NCBI RefSeq assembly: GCF_019392195.1
Contig: NZ_JAHXKI010000003.1
Coordinates: forward strand, 496,001-560,000
DNA: 64,000 nt
Reading direction: 5' to 3'
DNA from: Marinobacter sp. F4206
GTDB lineage: Bacteria > Pseudomonadota > Gammaproteobacteria > Pseudomonadales > Oleiphilaceae
The notes beneath the pieces are model-generated. The model searched no databases. It was not told the DNA's origin and saw nothing but the letters and a program-made list of their open reading frames with translations. Made by a program: the position numbers and the translations under genes. Positions within the stretch are counted from its first letter, which is position 1. Every line of letters begins with the position of its first letter. Below, one piece after another: positions 26,120-35,365 of this stretch.

Positions 26120-27145
26120 TTAGTCGGTGATGTGGACCAGTTGCTTGCCGAAATTTCTGCCCTTCAGCATACCTTTGAACGCATCGACGGCGTTTTCCAG
26201 GCCTTCCACCACCGTTTCCCGGTACTTGAGTTCCCCGGAGGCAATCCGCGAAGCCAGAATATCGGTGATTTCCTGGTGTTGGTCCTGCCATTCGGTCACC
26301 AGGAAGAAGCGGTGTTCGGGAACCGGGTCCAACGCTTTGAGCACGTGAAAGGGGGTTTCAACGCTGGCCATGTCGGTCGCGTTGTAGGCGGAGACGTAGC
26401 CGCAGATGGGTACCCGGGCGCCCTCGTTCAGCAGCGGCGCGACTGCGCGCGTGACGGCACCGCCCACGTTCTCAAAGTAGATATCGATGCCATCCGGACA
26501 GGCGGCTTTGAGGTCAGCCTCAAGATTGCCAGCCTTGTAATCCACGCAGGCATCAAACCCCAGTTCATTGACCACGAACTCACATTTCTCCGGTCCACCG
26601 GCGACGCCCACGACCCGGCAGCCCTCGGTCTTGGCCGTTTGCCCGACCACCGTGCCCACCGGACCGGATGCCGCAGAGACAACCACGGTTTCACCCTTTT
26701 GGGGTTTGCCCACGTACATCAGGCCGCAGTATCCGGTTCGTCCGGGCATGCCGGCCACACCGAGATAAGTCTGAAGAGGGACGTTTTCCTTCTGATGGAT
26801 CTTGTAGACCATCGGAGCGTCGGCTGGGAAAGTGACGTATTCCTGCCAGCCCGAATAACAGGTCACCAGGTCGCCTTCTTTGAGCTTGTCCGAGCGTGAT
26901 TCTACGATTCGGGCGACGCTCTCACCGACGATGGGCTCGTCAATACCGATGGGGTCCATGTAGCCCTTGGCATCGTTCATACGGGGGCGCATGTATGGAT
27001 CCAGGGAAAGCCAGAGAATCTTTGCTACGACTTCCCCCTCATTGGGGGCCCGCACCGGGCGTGGTTCCAGAACCAGGTCACCGTCCTGGATTTCGCCTTG
27101 AGGGCGCTGCTTGAGCACGACGGCTCGGTTGTTGTATTCGCTCAC
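26120..27145 (-). CDS. NADP-dependent MDR oxidoreductase (curcumin reductase CurA-like)
   Basis: A 341-aa medium-chain reductase of the leukotriene B4 12-hydroxydehydrogenase/CurA group. It has the family opening RPQGEIQDGDLVLE, SLDPYMRPRMND, GMPGRTGYCGL and the NADP-binding SAASGPVGTVVGQTAK. It reduces double bonds of enones or alkenals with NADPH. Its promoter region is shared with the divergent vgrG (179 nt). Ribosome site GGAGA is present near the start. Substrate is unknown. Confidence 0.9.
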   Translation of the reverse strand: MSEYNNRAVVLKQRPQGEIQDGDLVLEPRPVRAPNEGEVVAKILWLSLDPYMRPRMNDAKGYMDPIGIDEPIVGESVARIVESRSDKLKEGDLVTCYSGWQEYVTFPADAPMVYKIHQKENVPLQTYLGVAGMPGRTGYCGLMYVGKPQKGETVVVSAASGPVGTVVGQTAKTEGCRVVGVAGGPEKCEFVVNELGFDACVDYKAGNLEADLKAACPDGIDIYFENVGGAVTRAVAPLLNEGARVPICGYVSAYNATDMASVETPFHVLKALDPVPEHRFFLVTEWQDQHQEITDILASRIASGELKYRETVVEGLENAVDAFKGMLKGRNFGKQLVHITD

Positions 27146-27240
27146 AGTTATCTCCGGTTGCGTAATGAAACCAGATTAGGGTGCCGGAGAAACACCCTGT
27201 GGTCAATCTCTCATCCCGAAACCTCGCCTAAGTCAATGGG

Positions 27241-27269
27241 GTTACATTCGTTTTTGCGGTGGTTATAAT
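27241..27269 (+). promoter_or_regulatory. Candidate sigma70 promoter for the vgrG operon
   Basis: GTTACA (27241-27246, four of six matches to the -35) lies 17 nt before a perfect TATAAT (27264-27269). Predicted start of transcription is about 50 nt before the vgrG ATG. Confidence 0.5.
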
Positions 27270-27324
27270 TGCCCGCTCGCTCAGGACGAGCCAGGACGTC
27301 ACATTTTCTTCAAGGACTGAAGAC

Positions 27325-29442
27325 ATGCCCCAGGCAAACGGATTGCAGTTCACCGCCCGTGTCGGTGAACTTCCCCCCGATGTATTCGCCGTAGTTGGCT
27401 TTGTGCTGACCGAAAGCCTCTCCGAACTGTTTCATGGCCGCTTGCAGCTGGCCAGTACCGATCCGTCCATTCGTGCAGAAGACCTGCTGGAACAGCCGGT
27501 GGAGCTGGTGATCTGGCAGGATGGTGCGCCCTTGCGGCGCTTCACCGGTGTGGCCAGTGAGTTTGCCCGCGGTGACTCCGGCCATCGCCGCACCCGCTAC
27601 GAACTGGTCGTCCAGCCGCCGCTGTGGCGTCTGGGGTTGATGCACAACAGCCGCATCTTCCAGTCACGGAGCACCGACGCCATCGTGCGCACCCTGCTGG
27701 AAGAGCGGGGCATTGTGGACACCGTCTTCGATCTCAAACGCACGCCGACAGAGCGGGAATACTGTGTCCAGCACCGGGAGAGCGATCTGGCGTTTGTGGA
27801 ACGGCTGGCGGCCGAAGAGGGCTGGCACTACCGGTACCGGCACGGCAACGTGGATGGCGCGGAACTACCAGCCCTGATTTTGGCCGATCACCATGGTGAT
27901 GCGCCCCGACTGGATTCCGTGAGCTACAACAGCGCCGCCGGTGGCAGTGCTCGGCAGCCTTGTGTCTTCCGTTTTACCTATCAGGAACGGGTGAGAGCGG
28001 CCTCCGTGGCCCTTAAGGATTACACCTTCAAAAACCCGGCCTACGCCCTGATGCACGAGCGGGGCGCCAGTGCCCCCAAGCACCGGGACGACTACCAGCA
28101 CTTCGACTACCCGGGCCGGTTCAAGGCCGACGCCAGCGGCCAACCGTTCACCGACGCCCGACTCGAAGCGCTGAGAAACGACGCCAGCACCGCCAACGGC
28201 GAAAGCAACCGACCGGAGTTCACCGCCGGTGCCAAGGTGGCACTGACCGATCACGACAGCGCCGAACTGAACCGGGACTGGCTGCTCACCGCCGTCACCC
28301 ACATTGGCAAGCAGCCCCAGGCGCTGGCAGAGGAGGGTGGGGCTGAACCCACCACCTACCACAACGCTTTCAGCGCCATTCCGGCGGACAAGACCTGGCG
28401 GCCACGGTGTGAGCACCGCCCCCTGATGGACGGCCCCCAGATGGCCCTCGTCACCGGCCCCGAGGGCGAGGAAATTCACTGCGACGAACACGGCCGGGTC
28501 AAGGTCCGTTTTCCGTGGGATCGCTATTCCCGGAATGATGAACACAGCAGCGCCTGGCTGCGGGTCAGCCAGGGCTGGGCGGGCGGCCAGTATGGCTTCA
28601 TGGCCCTGCCGAGAATCGGCCACGAAGTGATCGTCTCCTTCCTGGATGGCGACCCGGACCAGCCGATCATCACCGGGCGCACCCATCACGCCACCAATCA
28701 GCTGCCGTATGCACTGCCGGAGCACAAGACCCGCACCACCCTGAAGACCCAGACCCACAAGGGTGAGGGCAGCAACGAACTGCGCTTTGAGGACGAGGCG
28801 GACAGGGAGCAGATCTACATCCATGCGCAAAAGGATCTGGGCCTGCTTACGGAAAACAACCGCACCGCGATCGTTAAAAATGACTGCCACCGGACGGTTG
28901 AAAACGATAGCCGCAGTCACGTCATGGGCGATGATCATGGCACCACCGATGGGGAGGCGCGCGAATCGGTTGGAGCAAACTGTTATCAGGTCATAGGGGA
29001 CACCTTTCACATAAAAACCGGCATTGTCTTTGCCAGCGAGGCAGGGCGGGAAGTGCATCACCGAGCCGGTGAAAAAGTCGTTCTGGAAGCAGGGTCGGAA
29101 CTCACCATTACCGGCGGAGGCAGCTTTATCAAGCTGGATGCCAGCGGCGTAACCCTGAGTGGGCCCGGTATCAAGATAAACTCCGGCGGGGCGCCGGGGA
29201 ATGGTTCGCCCGTTCGAATGGAAAGGCCCCACCTGCCAGAAGTCCTGGCCAATGATGGGGATAATTCTGCCGCCCCACAAAATCCGGCTGAGGTGGGCCA
29301 GAGAACCAACGCGGGAGCGGAATACCTGGCATTCAGCGGCTATGCGAAACCCAAGCGCGAACTGATCGTTGACGTGGTCGGGGGCACTTCGGCCAGCGAA
29401 GACATTATCGTGACCAAAACGCCGGCCGAGGGGGAAAAATAA
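27325..29442 (+). CDS. vgrG: Type VI secretion spike protein VgrG (TssI)
   Basis: A 705-aa VgrG, the trimeric spike that tips the T6SS tube. The ATG at 27325 has AAGGA 8 nt upstream; the frame is open 22 codons earlier but lacks a ribosome site. Domains: a gp27-like region (residues ~1-370) including ELPPDVFAVVGF, a gp5 OB fold (~375-460) with CDEHGRVKVRFPWDR and LPRIGHEVIVSFLDGDPDQP, then a beta-helix needle ending FIKLDASGVTLSGPGIKI. The last ~70 residues are a Pro/Ala/Asn-rich tail that may dock cargo. It overlaps the next gene by 1 nt (TAATG). No tss structural genes are in the window, so this is a remote cargo island. Confidence 0.95.
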   Translation: MPQANGLQFTARVGELPPDVFAVVGFVLTESLSELFHGRLQLASTDPSIRAEDLLEQPVELVIWQDGAPLRRFTGVASEFARGDSGHRRTRYELVVQPPLWRLGLMHNSRIFQSRSTDAIVRTLLEERGIVDTVFDLKRTPTEREYCVQHRESDLAFVERLAAEEGWHYRYRHGNVDGAELPALILADHHGDAPRLDSVSYNSAAGGSARQPCVFRFTYQERVRAASVALKDYTFKNPAYALMHERGASAPKHRDDYQHFDYPGRFKADASGQPFTDARLEALRNDASTANGESNRPEFTAGAKVALTDHDSAELNRDWLLTAVTHIGKQPQALAEEGGAEPTTYHNAFSAIPADKTWRPRCEHRPLMDGPQMALVTGPEGEEIHCDEHGRVKVRFPWDRYSRNDEHSSAWLRVSQGWAGGQYGFMALPRIGHEVIVSFLDGDPDQPIITGRTHHATNQLPYALPEHKTRTTLKTQTHKGEGSNELRFEDEADREQIYIHAQKDLGLLTENNRTAIVKNDCHRTVENDSRSHVMGDDHGTTDGEARESVGANCYQVIGDTFHIKTGIVFASEAGREVHHRAGEKVVLEAGSELTITGGGSFIKLDASGVTLSGPGIKINSGGAPGNGSPVRMERPHLPEVLANDGDNSAAPQNPAEVGQRTNAGAEYLAFSGYAKPKRELIVDVVGGTSASEDIIVTKTPAEGEK

Positions 29443-32400
29443 TGAGCAATACCCTGAGCTTTGACGACGAAAGCCTTGAGCGTTCGATCCGACGGCGTGC
29501 GGAGTATGACGACGACGCTCCGGGGGATTTGATTCTGTCGGTTGCCAAGCGAGCGGGCGGAACTATCAAACTGCCTTTGCTGTCGCGTGCACGGTCCAAT
29601 GTCGAACGGGAAGAATATCAGGAAAACACATTGCTTCGGATAAAGCCGCTGGCGGAAATCGTCAGTAACCTGCCCGTTTTGTCAGGAGGCCTCACTTTCC
29701 ATACCGGTCGTGGGGTAGCTCTGTTGCGGCCGGGTTTTTTGTACGTATTCCGGGGAGCAAGCCTATGGCGGGAGCTAGAGATCGATCCCGCGGGTTTGAT
29801 GAGTGATATCGACCTGCCGAGCATGCGCCTCGCACAGAATGAATCGGAAAACACGGGCAGCGTCCGCAGGGACAGCGAGGGCGAATGGCTGTCAGATATC
29901 CTGGTGCCGGTGCTGCTTCAGGGGCAGGCGGTCATCAATGAGGTCCGTATCGCCTACAGCGAAGTGCAATGGGACTGGCAGTATATTTGTCGTCTCGAGG
30001 CAGACGACGGCGCTCGGCGTGCCCGGACCAGTGGCATCGATCACGCTTGGCCGGCCGCCACCGTTGACGAGCTTACGTTTGAAAAAGGCTACCCCGCAGC
30101 AAACATTAAACATGTGGACGGCTTGCGGTCCCGGGATCTGGGGATTGAACTCATGCTTGAAACCCCCAGCGATTTTTCACCGGCCTTCGAAGCCCCGGGC
30201 GAAGACGAGCTCTGTACCCGCTTGAAACGAAAGCTGGAACACATTGCCCGTGAGAACACCCAGGATACGGATGGCATGGAGCTCAGCGTTCAGCCTGAAA
30301 CAGATCGCCTCGCGGATCTTCGAGATCAGAAAGGCCTCGTTTGCGTTTCCATCCCGGATCCACTGTTCAGCCTGCGGAATTCTCTCGCCCGATTGCACCT
30401 TGCATTGCATTATCTCGACGCCGTGGATGAGTCTATCCAGCAAAACCCGATGGTTCACTCCGCTATGCTGATCCGGCAGGCGGTCTTCGACCCGCTCGTG
30501 CTGAATGGCGAGAACCGTTTGCAAAAGTATGCGGACGTCATCGACCGAGAGAAGCTTGATCAGGTGCTTGAAACAGGGGAAAAGCAGTCTGCGGTCGCGG
30601 TCATTGATCGTCACGTGGCGCAGTTAACGGCGTTGATGCAAAGCTTAACACTGGCGGCGGTGCTGGACGATTTTCGAGCGTGTTCCGATCTGGCGATCTG
30701 CGAGGGGTATTTGCTGATCGCAGACACACTGAATGTGTTGCAGCAGATTCCTGGTGTATTGCGGGCAAACGGCGTGGCGTCTGATGGGGCGCTTCTCGTA
30801 AGCCTGAAACAATGGGTTATGGACAGCGAATTTCTGACGGCGTGGGCACCGCAACCCGTGGAAGACATCGGCGATCGCGGAGCGTCACCATCACAGTTTC
30901 AGAGCCTTCAAAAACTGGCTGAAGACCGGTCGGAAATCACGGAAGATCAGTTGGATCGGCTCAACCTTCAGTCTCTGGCTTACCTGGAGAAGCAGCTTCA
31001 GGACCGTCAGGACGACACTGGCAGTATCGCCAAAGGCATTTCCGACGGCGGTAAAGTGGGAGCACTTTTCGCGCGCTCATTGGAGGAGTGGAGTACCGCG
31101 GTCTTGACGGTGTGCAAGCGTCTGATTGAGGAAGGCGCGGTCCGTCAGATTGAAATACAGCGTGTGATGCAGTCTGCGGTTTCGAACTTTGTGCTTGCGG
31201 ATCCTGATCTGGAGGGCATCGATATCGTTTCCCGTGGCGGAGTCGACTCCAGCGGCACCATTCTCGGGGTCCAGGGTGAGGGCTTGCAGCGCGGACTGAC
31301 CGAGTTTGATCGAACCGAGGGTGTGCTCACCCGAAAAAACGACTATCTCTATGCCGATCTGGTGGACGGTCATGGTGAGCTGCAAGGCTCAACCAGTCCG
31401 GCCCGGGCATCCGATGAGCTGGAAACAGCCCTAAAGAAGATGGCGGGCCCCGCCATGGTTTTCTACGCGCCTGCAGGTCACTCCGAGGCCGCCAAGCTGA
31501 GCCTGATAAAAGTCGATTTCGCGAAGCGGGTAAGTGCCAGTGTGGACGGGCCTGCCGTATCCCGAGGCCTGGTGGTGCTGGCGGCGTTTAATGTTTTCGT
31601 GGAATTTCGGACTTTGATGGACGGGTTGAATTCCGACGATGAAAAGTGGCCCCTGATGGCTTCGAAGGTGTCGGGTGCCTCCGTCGATCTAACCGCAGCG
31701 TCACTCAAACTCAGCCAGGTACTTGGCGAAATGGGCTCCTCGAAAGCAGGGGGTCCCAGGGCTTATCGACTCGCTGTAAGGCCTCTCTTCGATGTCAAGA
31801 ACTGGCTCTTTATCGGTACACGTTTGCAGCGTCTTGGGGCCCAAACCCTGGTTCGAACGGTCAGTTTGGCAAGCTTCATGGCTGGTGCGCTCGGAGTGGG
31901 CTTGAGCTACTGGGAAATGCGATTAAGCCTCGCGGATAAGGATTTTGATGCCGCAACTGGGCACGCTGTTGCTCTGACTGGAGGAATGATCTTTCTGGCT
32001 CACCCTGTGATGGCGTCATTACTGGCTATCCCTGGCTGGGGCTGGGCAGTTTTGGGCATGGGGATGATAATTGGAGGAGGGCTATACGCTGCCAGCAGTA
32101 CCGATGATCACTTCGAACAGCTGCTGAAACGTGGACCCTGGGGAATCTATCCAGAGGAGTCGGCGGGAACAAAGGGTCATAAAGCCTATTACAGTCAATT
32201 GCTCGCTTTGCTGGCACCGATTTCCGTTAGTGTCCAGAGCTACGCAGATATCGACCCGGATCTTGCTCTGATTAATCCCGACCATCCACCGGTTCCCGAG
32301 GACTACGTGGTGACCATTGACACTGCTTTCGCCAGCCGTTTTCAGCTTTACCGTGACCAAAGTCCGGCTTTGCCAGAGAAGCCCTTCAATCTGGTGGTAC

Positions 32401-32801
32401 AGGAAGTAGCATATGCATCGTCGACGATGGAGACCTACGGTGCGGCAGGAGCCGTCCGGAGTATCCAGTTCAGAAACTCAACGCCCTTACGGAAAGTTGT
32501 GGCAAGACAATCGCTTCCACACAGGTCCGCTGTTCGCTTTCTGGTAAAAAGGGACCTTCAGGACACGCAGTACGAAAGTTGGGGATACCAGGAAACGGTT
32601 TCAACAAGACTGAGAGTGGGACTGCAGGCTGTTATCGATACTGAACTGGGGCCAATGGTGTTTCCCGGTCCCGTTTACAAGCACTACGAGCCGTTCGAGT
32701 TATCTCGTCATGGAATTCCTCCTGCCAAGGAGATATCAGCACTGGATCCCTTTTCCCAGCCAGCATCTCCGTACTGGTTCTTCACAGAGGTAGAAGTATG
32801 A
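29442..32801 (+). CDS. Candidate T6SS membrane-acting effector, 1119 aa
   Basis: A very large protein directly coupled to vgrG by a 1-nt overlap, which suggests VgrG-dependent delivery. N-terminal ~170 residues contain a beta-rich module (including GRGVALLRPGFLYVFR) reminiscent of the VasX-type N-terminal region; this similarity is an impression. The middle is long and mostly helical with many acidic residues. Near the C-terminus there are hydrophobic segments at roughly residues 802-828 and 843-883 (three probable helices), followed by ~235 soluble residues. No lipase GxSxG, nuclease HxxH or peptidase motif stood out. The pattern fits a pore-forming or membrane-depolarising toxin. The next gene overlaps it by 4 nt and may be its immunity or accessory protein. 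Confidence 0.68.
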   Translation: MSNTLSFDDESLERSIRRRAEYDDDAPGDLILSVAKRAGGTIKLPLLSRARSNVEREEYQENTLLRIKPLAEIVSNLPVLSGGLTFHTGRGVALLRPGFLYVFRGASLWRELEIDPAGLMSDIDLPSMRLAQNESENTGSVRRDSEGEWLSDILVPVLLQGQAVINEVRIAYSEVQWDWQYICRLEADDGARRARTSGIDHAWPAATVDELTFEKGYPAANIKHVDGLRSRDLGIELMLETPSDFSPAFEAPGEDELCTRLKRKLEHIARENTQDTDGMELSVQPETDRLADLRDQKGLVCVSIPDPLFSLRNSLARLHLALHYLDAVDESIQQNPMVHSAMLIRQAVFDPLVLNGENRLQKYADVIDREKLDQVLETGEKQSAVAVIDRHVAQLTALMQSLTLAAVLDDFRACSDLAICEGYLLIADTLNVLQQIPGVLRANGVASDGALLVSLKQWVMDSEFLTAWAPQPVEDIGDRGASPSQFQSLQKLAEDRSEITEDQLDRLNLQSLAYLEKQLQDRQDDTGSIAKGISDGGKVGALFARSLEEWSTAVLTVCKRLIEEGAVRQIEIQRVMQSAVSNFVLADPDLEGIDIVSRGGVDSSGTILGVQGEGLQRGLTEFDRTEGVLTRKNDYLYADLVDGHGELQGSTSPARASDELETALKKMAGPAMVFYAPAGHSEAAKLSLIKVDFAKRVSASVDGPAVSRGLVVLAAFNVFVEFRTLMDGLNSDDEKWPLMASKVSGASVDLTAASLKLSQVLGEMGSSKAGGPRAYRLAVRPLFDVKNWLFIGTRLQRLGAQTLVRTVSLASFMAGALGVGLSYWEMRLSLADKDFDAATGHAVALTGGMIFLAHPVMASLLAIPGWGWAVLGMGMIIGGGLYAASSTDDHFEQLLKRGPWGIYPEESAGTKGHKAYYSQLLALLAPISVSVQSYADIDPDLALINPDHPPVPEDYVVTIDTAFASRFQLYRDQSPALPEKPFNLVVQEVAYASSTMETYGAAGAVRSIQFRNSTPLRKVVARQSLPHRSAVRFLVKRDLQDTQYESWGYQETVSTRLRVGLQAVIDTELGPMVFPGPVYKHYEPFELSRHGIPPAKEISALDPFSQPASPYWFFTEVEV

Positions 32802-33871
32802 ACAAAAGACAGGGAGTGTCAGAGTTTGCAGGAACCGCATACATCGGCACTAATATTGAACCACTCCCCGAAAGCTGCCAGAAACGTTCCCGGATGGGAG
32901 ATGAGCTACAGCAGGTTGGTGCCTATGCAGACGTGAATCCCTACTACAGGACCGTCGAGGATATTGAGGTTGTCCAGAGCCACGAACAGGAGGACCCCGA
33001 ATTCAAGAGTAGGGACTGGTGGTGGACTCACCAACGAATCGGCTTCTTGAACGGTAAACAGGGTTTGAAGGCTCTGATGCTTGTCGTCCCGTTTGCCTGG
33101 ATTCTCTTGTTGTGGCTCGGTGGACCTGGGCTAATGATTTGGGGGCTGGACGAGTTTGAACCCCTACGCAAACTTCCCGCGTTGCTGGTTGCCGCGTTTG
33201 TGCTGGTCTTTTCCTTTGGATGGATCGCCTTTGCAATCTGGGCGACTCCCTACACGACGAATTGGTTGATGAGTACCGGCATTGGCTTTTTCCTTAAGCC
33301 CTTTGAGAAATCTCTGAATAACAGGCTGGATAATGCGATGGATGACGGTTACAGCGAATTCAATCGCGTCACCGGGCAAGTTCGTCTTGGGCTGGGGCGT
33401 AGTCGAATTTTCGAGGCCCCATTCATCGAGTTCGATGCCTATGTGGAACGAATAATCCAGCATGGGGGAATTTTCTACCGGTTAATGTTGGTGCATCGCT
33501 ACACCCAAAAGACCTTCAACAAGACGTCCCTGAGCAATATTGAGGCCCAGAAAAATGAAGTTCTGGCCTTGTGGGACATGTTGCAACGCTTCATGGATGT
33601 CAGCGAACCTCTGCCGGATGTTCCCCGCTTCGAACCCTTTCGGCACCTCGACCCAATTACACTGGAAAGCGATAAAAAAACGGGCCGAAATCCCCGGTAT
33701 TGGAGGGACCTGGATCTGGCGAGCTGGCGACAAAATGATGGAGCTGAATTGCTGAAGAAGCAGCGTAATTTCCCTTGGGGCCAGCGCCAGTGCCGGTTGA
33801 CGCCGAAACTGGGCAAAGTGTCGATGGCGGAATACCGGGAAAAGCGTCCGTCAACCGCCTGGCCTATTTAA
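32798..33871 (+). CDS. Two-TM membrane protein, candidate immunity or accessory for the T6SS effector
   Basis: A 357-aa protein overlapping the effector gene by ATGA, so co-translated. Two hydrophobic helices (residues ~91-115 and ~128-150) are separated by a short loop; the N-terminal ~85 and C-terminal ~200 residues are hydrophilic, including NKTSLSNIEAQKNEVLALWD. Integral inner-membrane immunity proteins commonly protect against pore-forming T6SS toxins, which fits; however, it is bigger than typical immunity proteins and could be a second cargo component. No recognised domain. The next gene is convergent, so the island seems to end here. Confidence 0.65.
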   Translation: MNKRQGVSEFAGTAYIGTNIEPLPESCQKRSRMGDELQQVGAYADVNPYYRTVEDIEVVQSHEQEDPEFKSRDWWWTHQRIGFLNGKQGLKALMLVVPFAWILLLWLGGPGLMIWGLDEFEPLRKLPALLVAAFVLVFSFGWIAFAIWATPYTTNWLMSTGIGFFLKPFEKSLNNRLDNAMDDGYSEFNRVTGQVRLGLGRSRIFEAPFIEFDAYVERIIQHGGIFYRLMLVHRYTQKTFNKTSLSNIEAQKNEVLALWDMLQRFMDVSEPLPDVPRFEPFRHLDPITLESDKKTGRNPRYWRDLDLASWRQNDGAELLKKQRNFPWGQRQCRLTPKLGKVSMAEYREKRPSTAWPI

Positions 33872-33887
33872 CACCCTATGGCAGGAT

Positions 33888-34832
33888 CTACTTGGGCCAT
33901 GATGACGGCACTACGAATATTCTTCGGCGCTCAAGCCAGGTCTCGGCACTAGGCTCGTGTCTGAGTTCTGAAAACAGGCGTGGAATCCTGTCCTCGTTGA
34001 TCCGGGCCAAGGCTTGCGTGGACTCTTCCGCCGCAGGGGCTTCAGGCTGGTACCAGGGACCGACCCAGTGGGGTTTGCGCAATTGCACCCAGGTGGAGGT
34101 ATCGGTTTGCGTCAGCTCATGGGCGTATGCCCACCAACCCCGAAGGTGATTCGGCGGAGTCATGGCGGGCGGGGCCACGTCGCGGCACAAAGGATAGAAC
34201 AGATAACCGGGCATGAATATTCTGGCAGTGAGCGGACCGGTGATGCCATGACTCGACAGCAGTTCGAGTGTCTCGGGTTGATGCGTGCGTTGGCTTTGAT
34301 GGTTGATCAGCCTGTCGCTTTTGATATCCAGGCGGTCCTTTGCGTTCGGGCCATACCAGAGCGCCTCACCGTCGGAACCGGGAACACCGAGATAGTACTT
34401 GATGGCAACTTCGTGGTGTTCGATCCGATCATCGGTTGTGTTGTGAACGATAAAATCGAGCTCTCCGAGGGTGTGCCCGTTAGATTGTATCTGGGCGTTC
34501 TTGAGAAGAATGTTCCAGCCCAGAAGGTCGGATAGAAGCACTTGATAGAGTCGCTCAAAATAGAAACCAAGGCGTCGCTGGGGAGGTTGTCCCAGCAGGG
34601 CTGGCGCAGCCTCGGGTGTGCGATCCCATGCCCTGAGGTTCTCCATATAGTCGGCACGAAGGTAGCGGGCGGGCTCGAAGGTGAATGGCGCATCGATTAA
34701 CTGGGGCGCAGAGCACAACCACGCGAGGTGCCGCACGGCCGGGTGCCGGAATTCAAGCAGGGTGTTGTTGGGGTTACGTACATCCATGGCTTCAGAATAC
34801 CGTAAACTGTCCGCAAGGTAAGGGCGATTCAT
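33888..34832 (-). CDS. DUF1853 family protein
   Basis: A 314-aa protein of the DUF1853 family. It has the conserved LGFYFERLYQVLLSDLLGW and the segment GELDFIVHN...HHEVAIKYYLG, where Asp and a Glu-x-x-x-Lys arrangement recall PD-(D/E)XK nuclease-like folds. Function is not established. It is divergent from the glyoxalase gene with only 35 nt between starts, and convergent with the T6SS partner gene (17 nt). An ATG at residue 16 is an alternative start; neither has a clear ribosome site. Confidence 0.8.
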   Translation of the reverse strand: MNRPYLADSLRYSEAMDVRNPNNTLLEFRHPAVRHLAWLCSAPQLIDAPFTFEPARYLRADYMENLRAWDRTPEAAPALLGQPPQRRLGFYFERLYQVLLSDLLGWNILLKNAQIQSNGHTLGELDFIVHNTTDDRIEHHEVAIKYYLGVPGSDGEALWYGPNAKDRLDIKSDRLINHQSQRTHQPETLELLSSHGITGPLTARIFMPGYLFYPLCRDVAPPAMTPPNHLRGWWAYAHELTQTDTSTWVQLRKPHWVGPWYQPEAPAAEESTQALARINEDRIPRLFSELRHEPSAETWLERRRIFVVPSSWPK

Positions 34833-34867
34833 CGCTCATGACCAATCGCATTCAATAAGGAATCGAC

Positions 34868-35308
34868 ATGCAATACCTCCACACCATGATTCGAGTGAGC
34901 AACCTTGACGAGACGTTGCATTTCTTTTGTGACCTTCTGGGAATGAAGGAAATCAGCAGGAAGAGCAGCGAAAAGGGCCGGTTTACACTGGTCTTTCTGG
35001 CGACACCCGAAGACGAGGATCGTGCCCGGGAAGAAAAGGCCCCCATGATTGAGCTGACCTACAACTGGGATCCCGAAGAGTACGATGGCGGGCGTAATTT
35101 CGGGCATCTGGCCTATCGTGTGGACGACATCTACGCACTGTGTGAGCGCCTGCAGGCCAACGGGGTCACCATTAACCGGCCGCCCAGAGACGGGCACATG
35201 GCCTTTGTCCGAACTCCGGACAATATTTCAATCGAGCTTCTGCAAAAAGGTGAGTCGCTACCCCCGAAGGAACCCTGGGCCAGCATGGAAAACACCGGTA
35301 GCTGGTAA
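34868..35308 (+). CDS. gloA: Lactoylglutathione lyase (glyoxalase I), VOC family
   Basis: A 146-aa single-domain glyoxalase I, isomerising the methylglyoxal-glutathione hemithioacetal to S-lactoylglutathione. The four metal ligands are visible: His5, Glu62 (MIELTYNW), His80 (FGHLAYRV) and Glu123 (SIELLQ). This is the E. coli-type, likely nickel-dependent, glutathione-using layout. AAGGA is 7 nt before the ATG. It lies between DUF1853 and the Clp-like gene. Another VOC enzyme is possible but the ligand set and length are standard for GloA. Confidence 0.9.
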   Translation: MQYLHTMIRVSNLDETLHFFCDLLGMKEISRKSSEKGRFTLVFLATPEDEDRAREEKAPMIELTYNWDPEEYDGGRNFGHLAYRVDDIYALCERLQANGVTINRPPRDGHMAFVRTPDNISIELLQKGESLPPKEPWASMENTGSW

Positions 35309-35365
35309 TCAAGCAGTGAAGGTCCGAGCATCAGGATGATGCGCAATATAGACATGGAGAGTGTT

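Noticed and set aside
27865..29280. 471-codon open frame on the minus strand
   Set aside because: Antisense to vgrG; no signature of its own.
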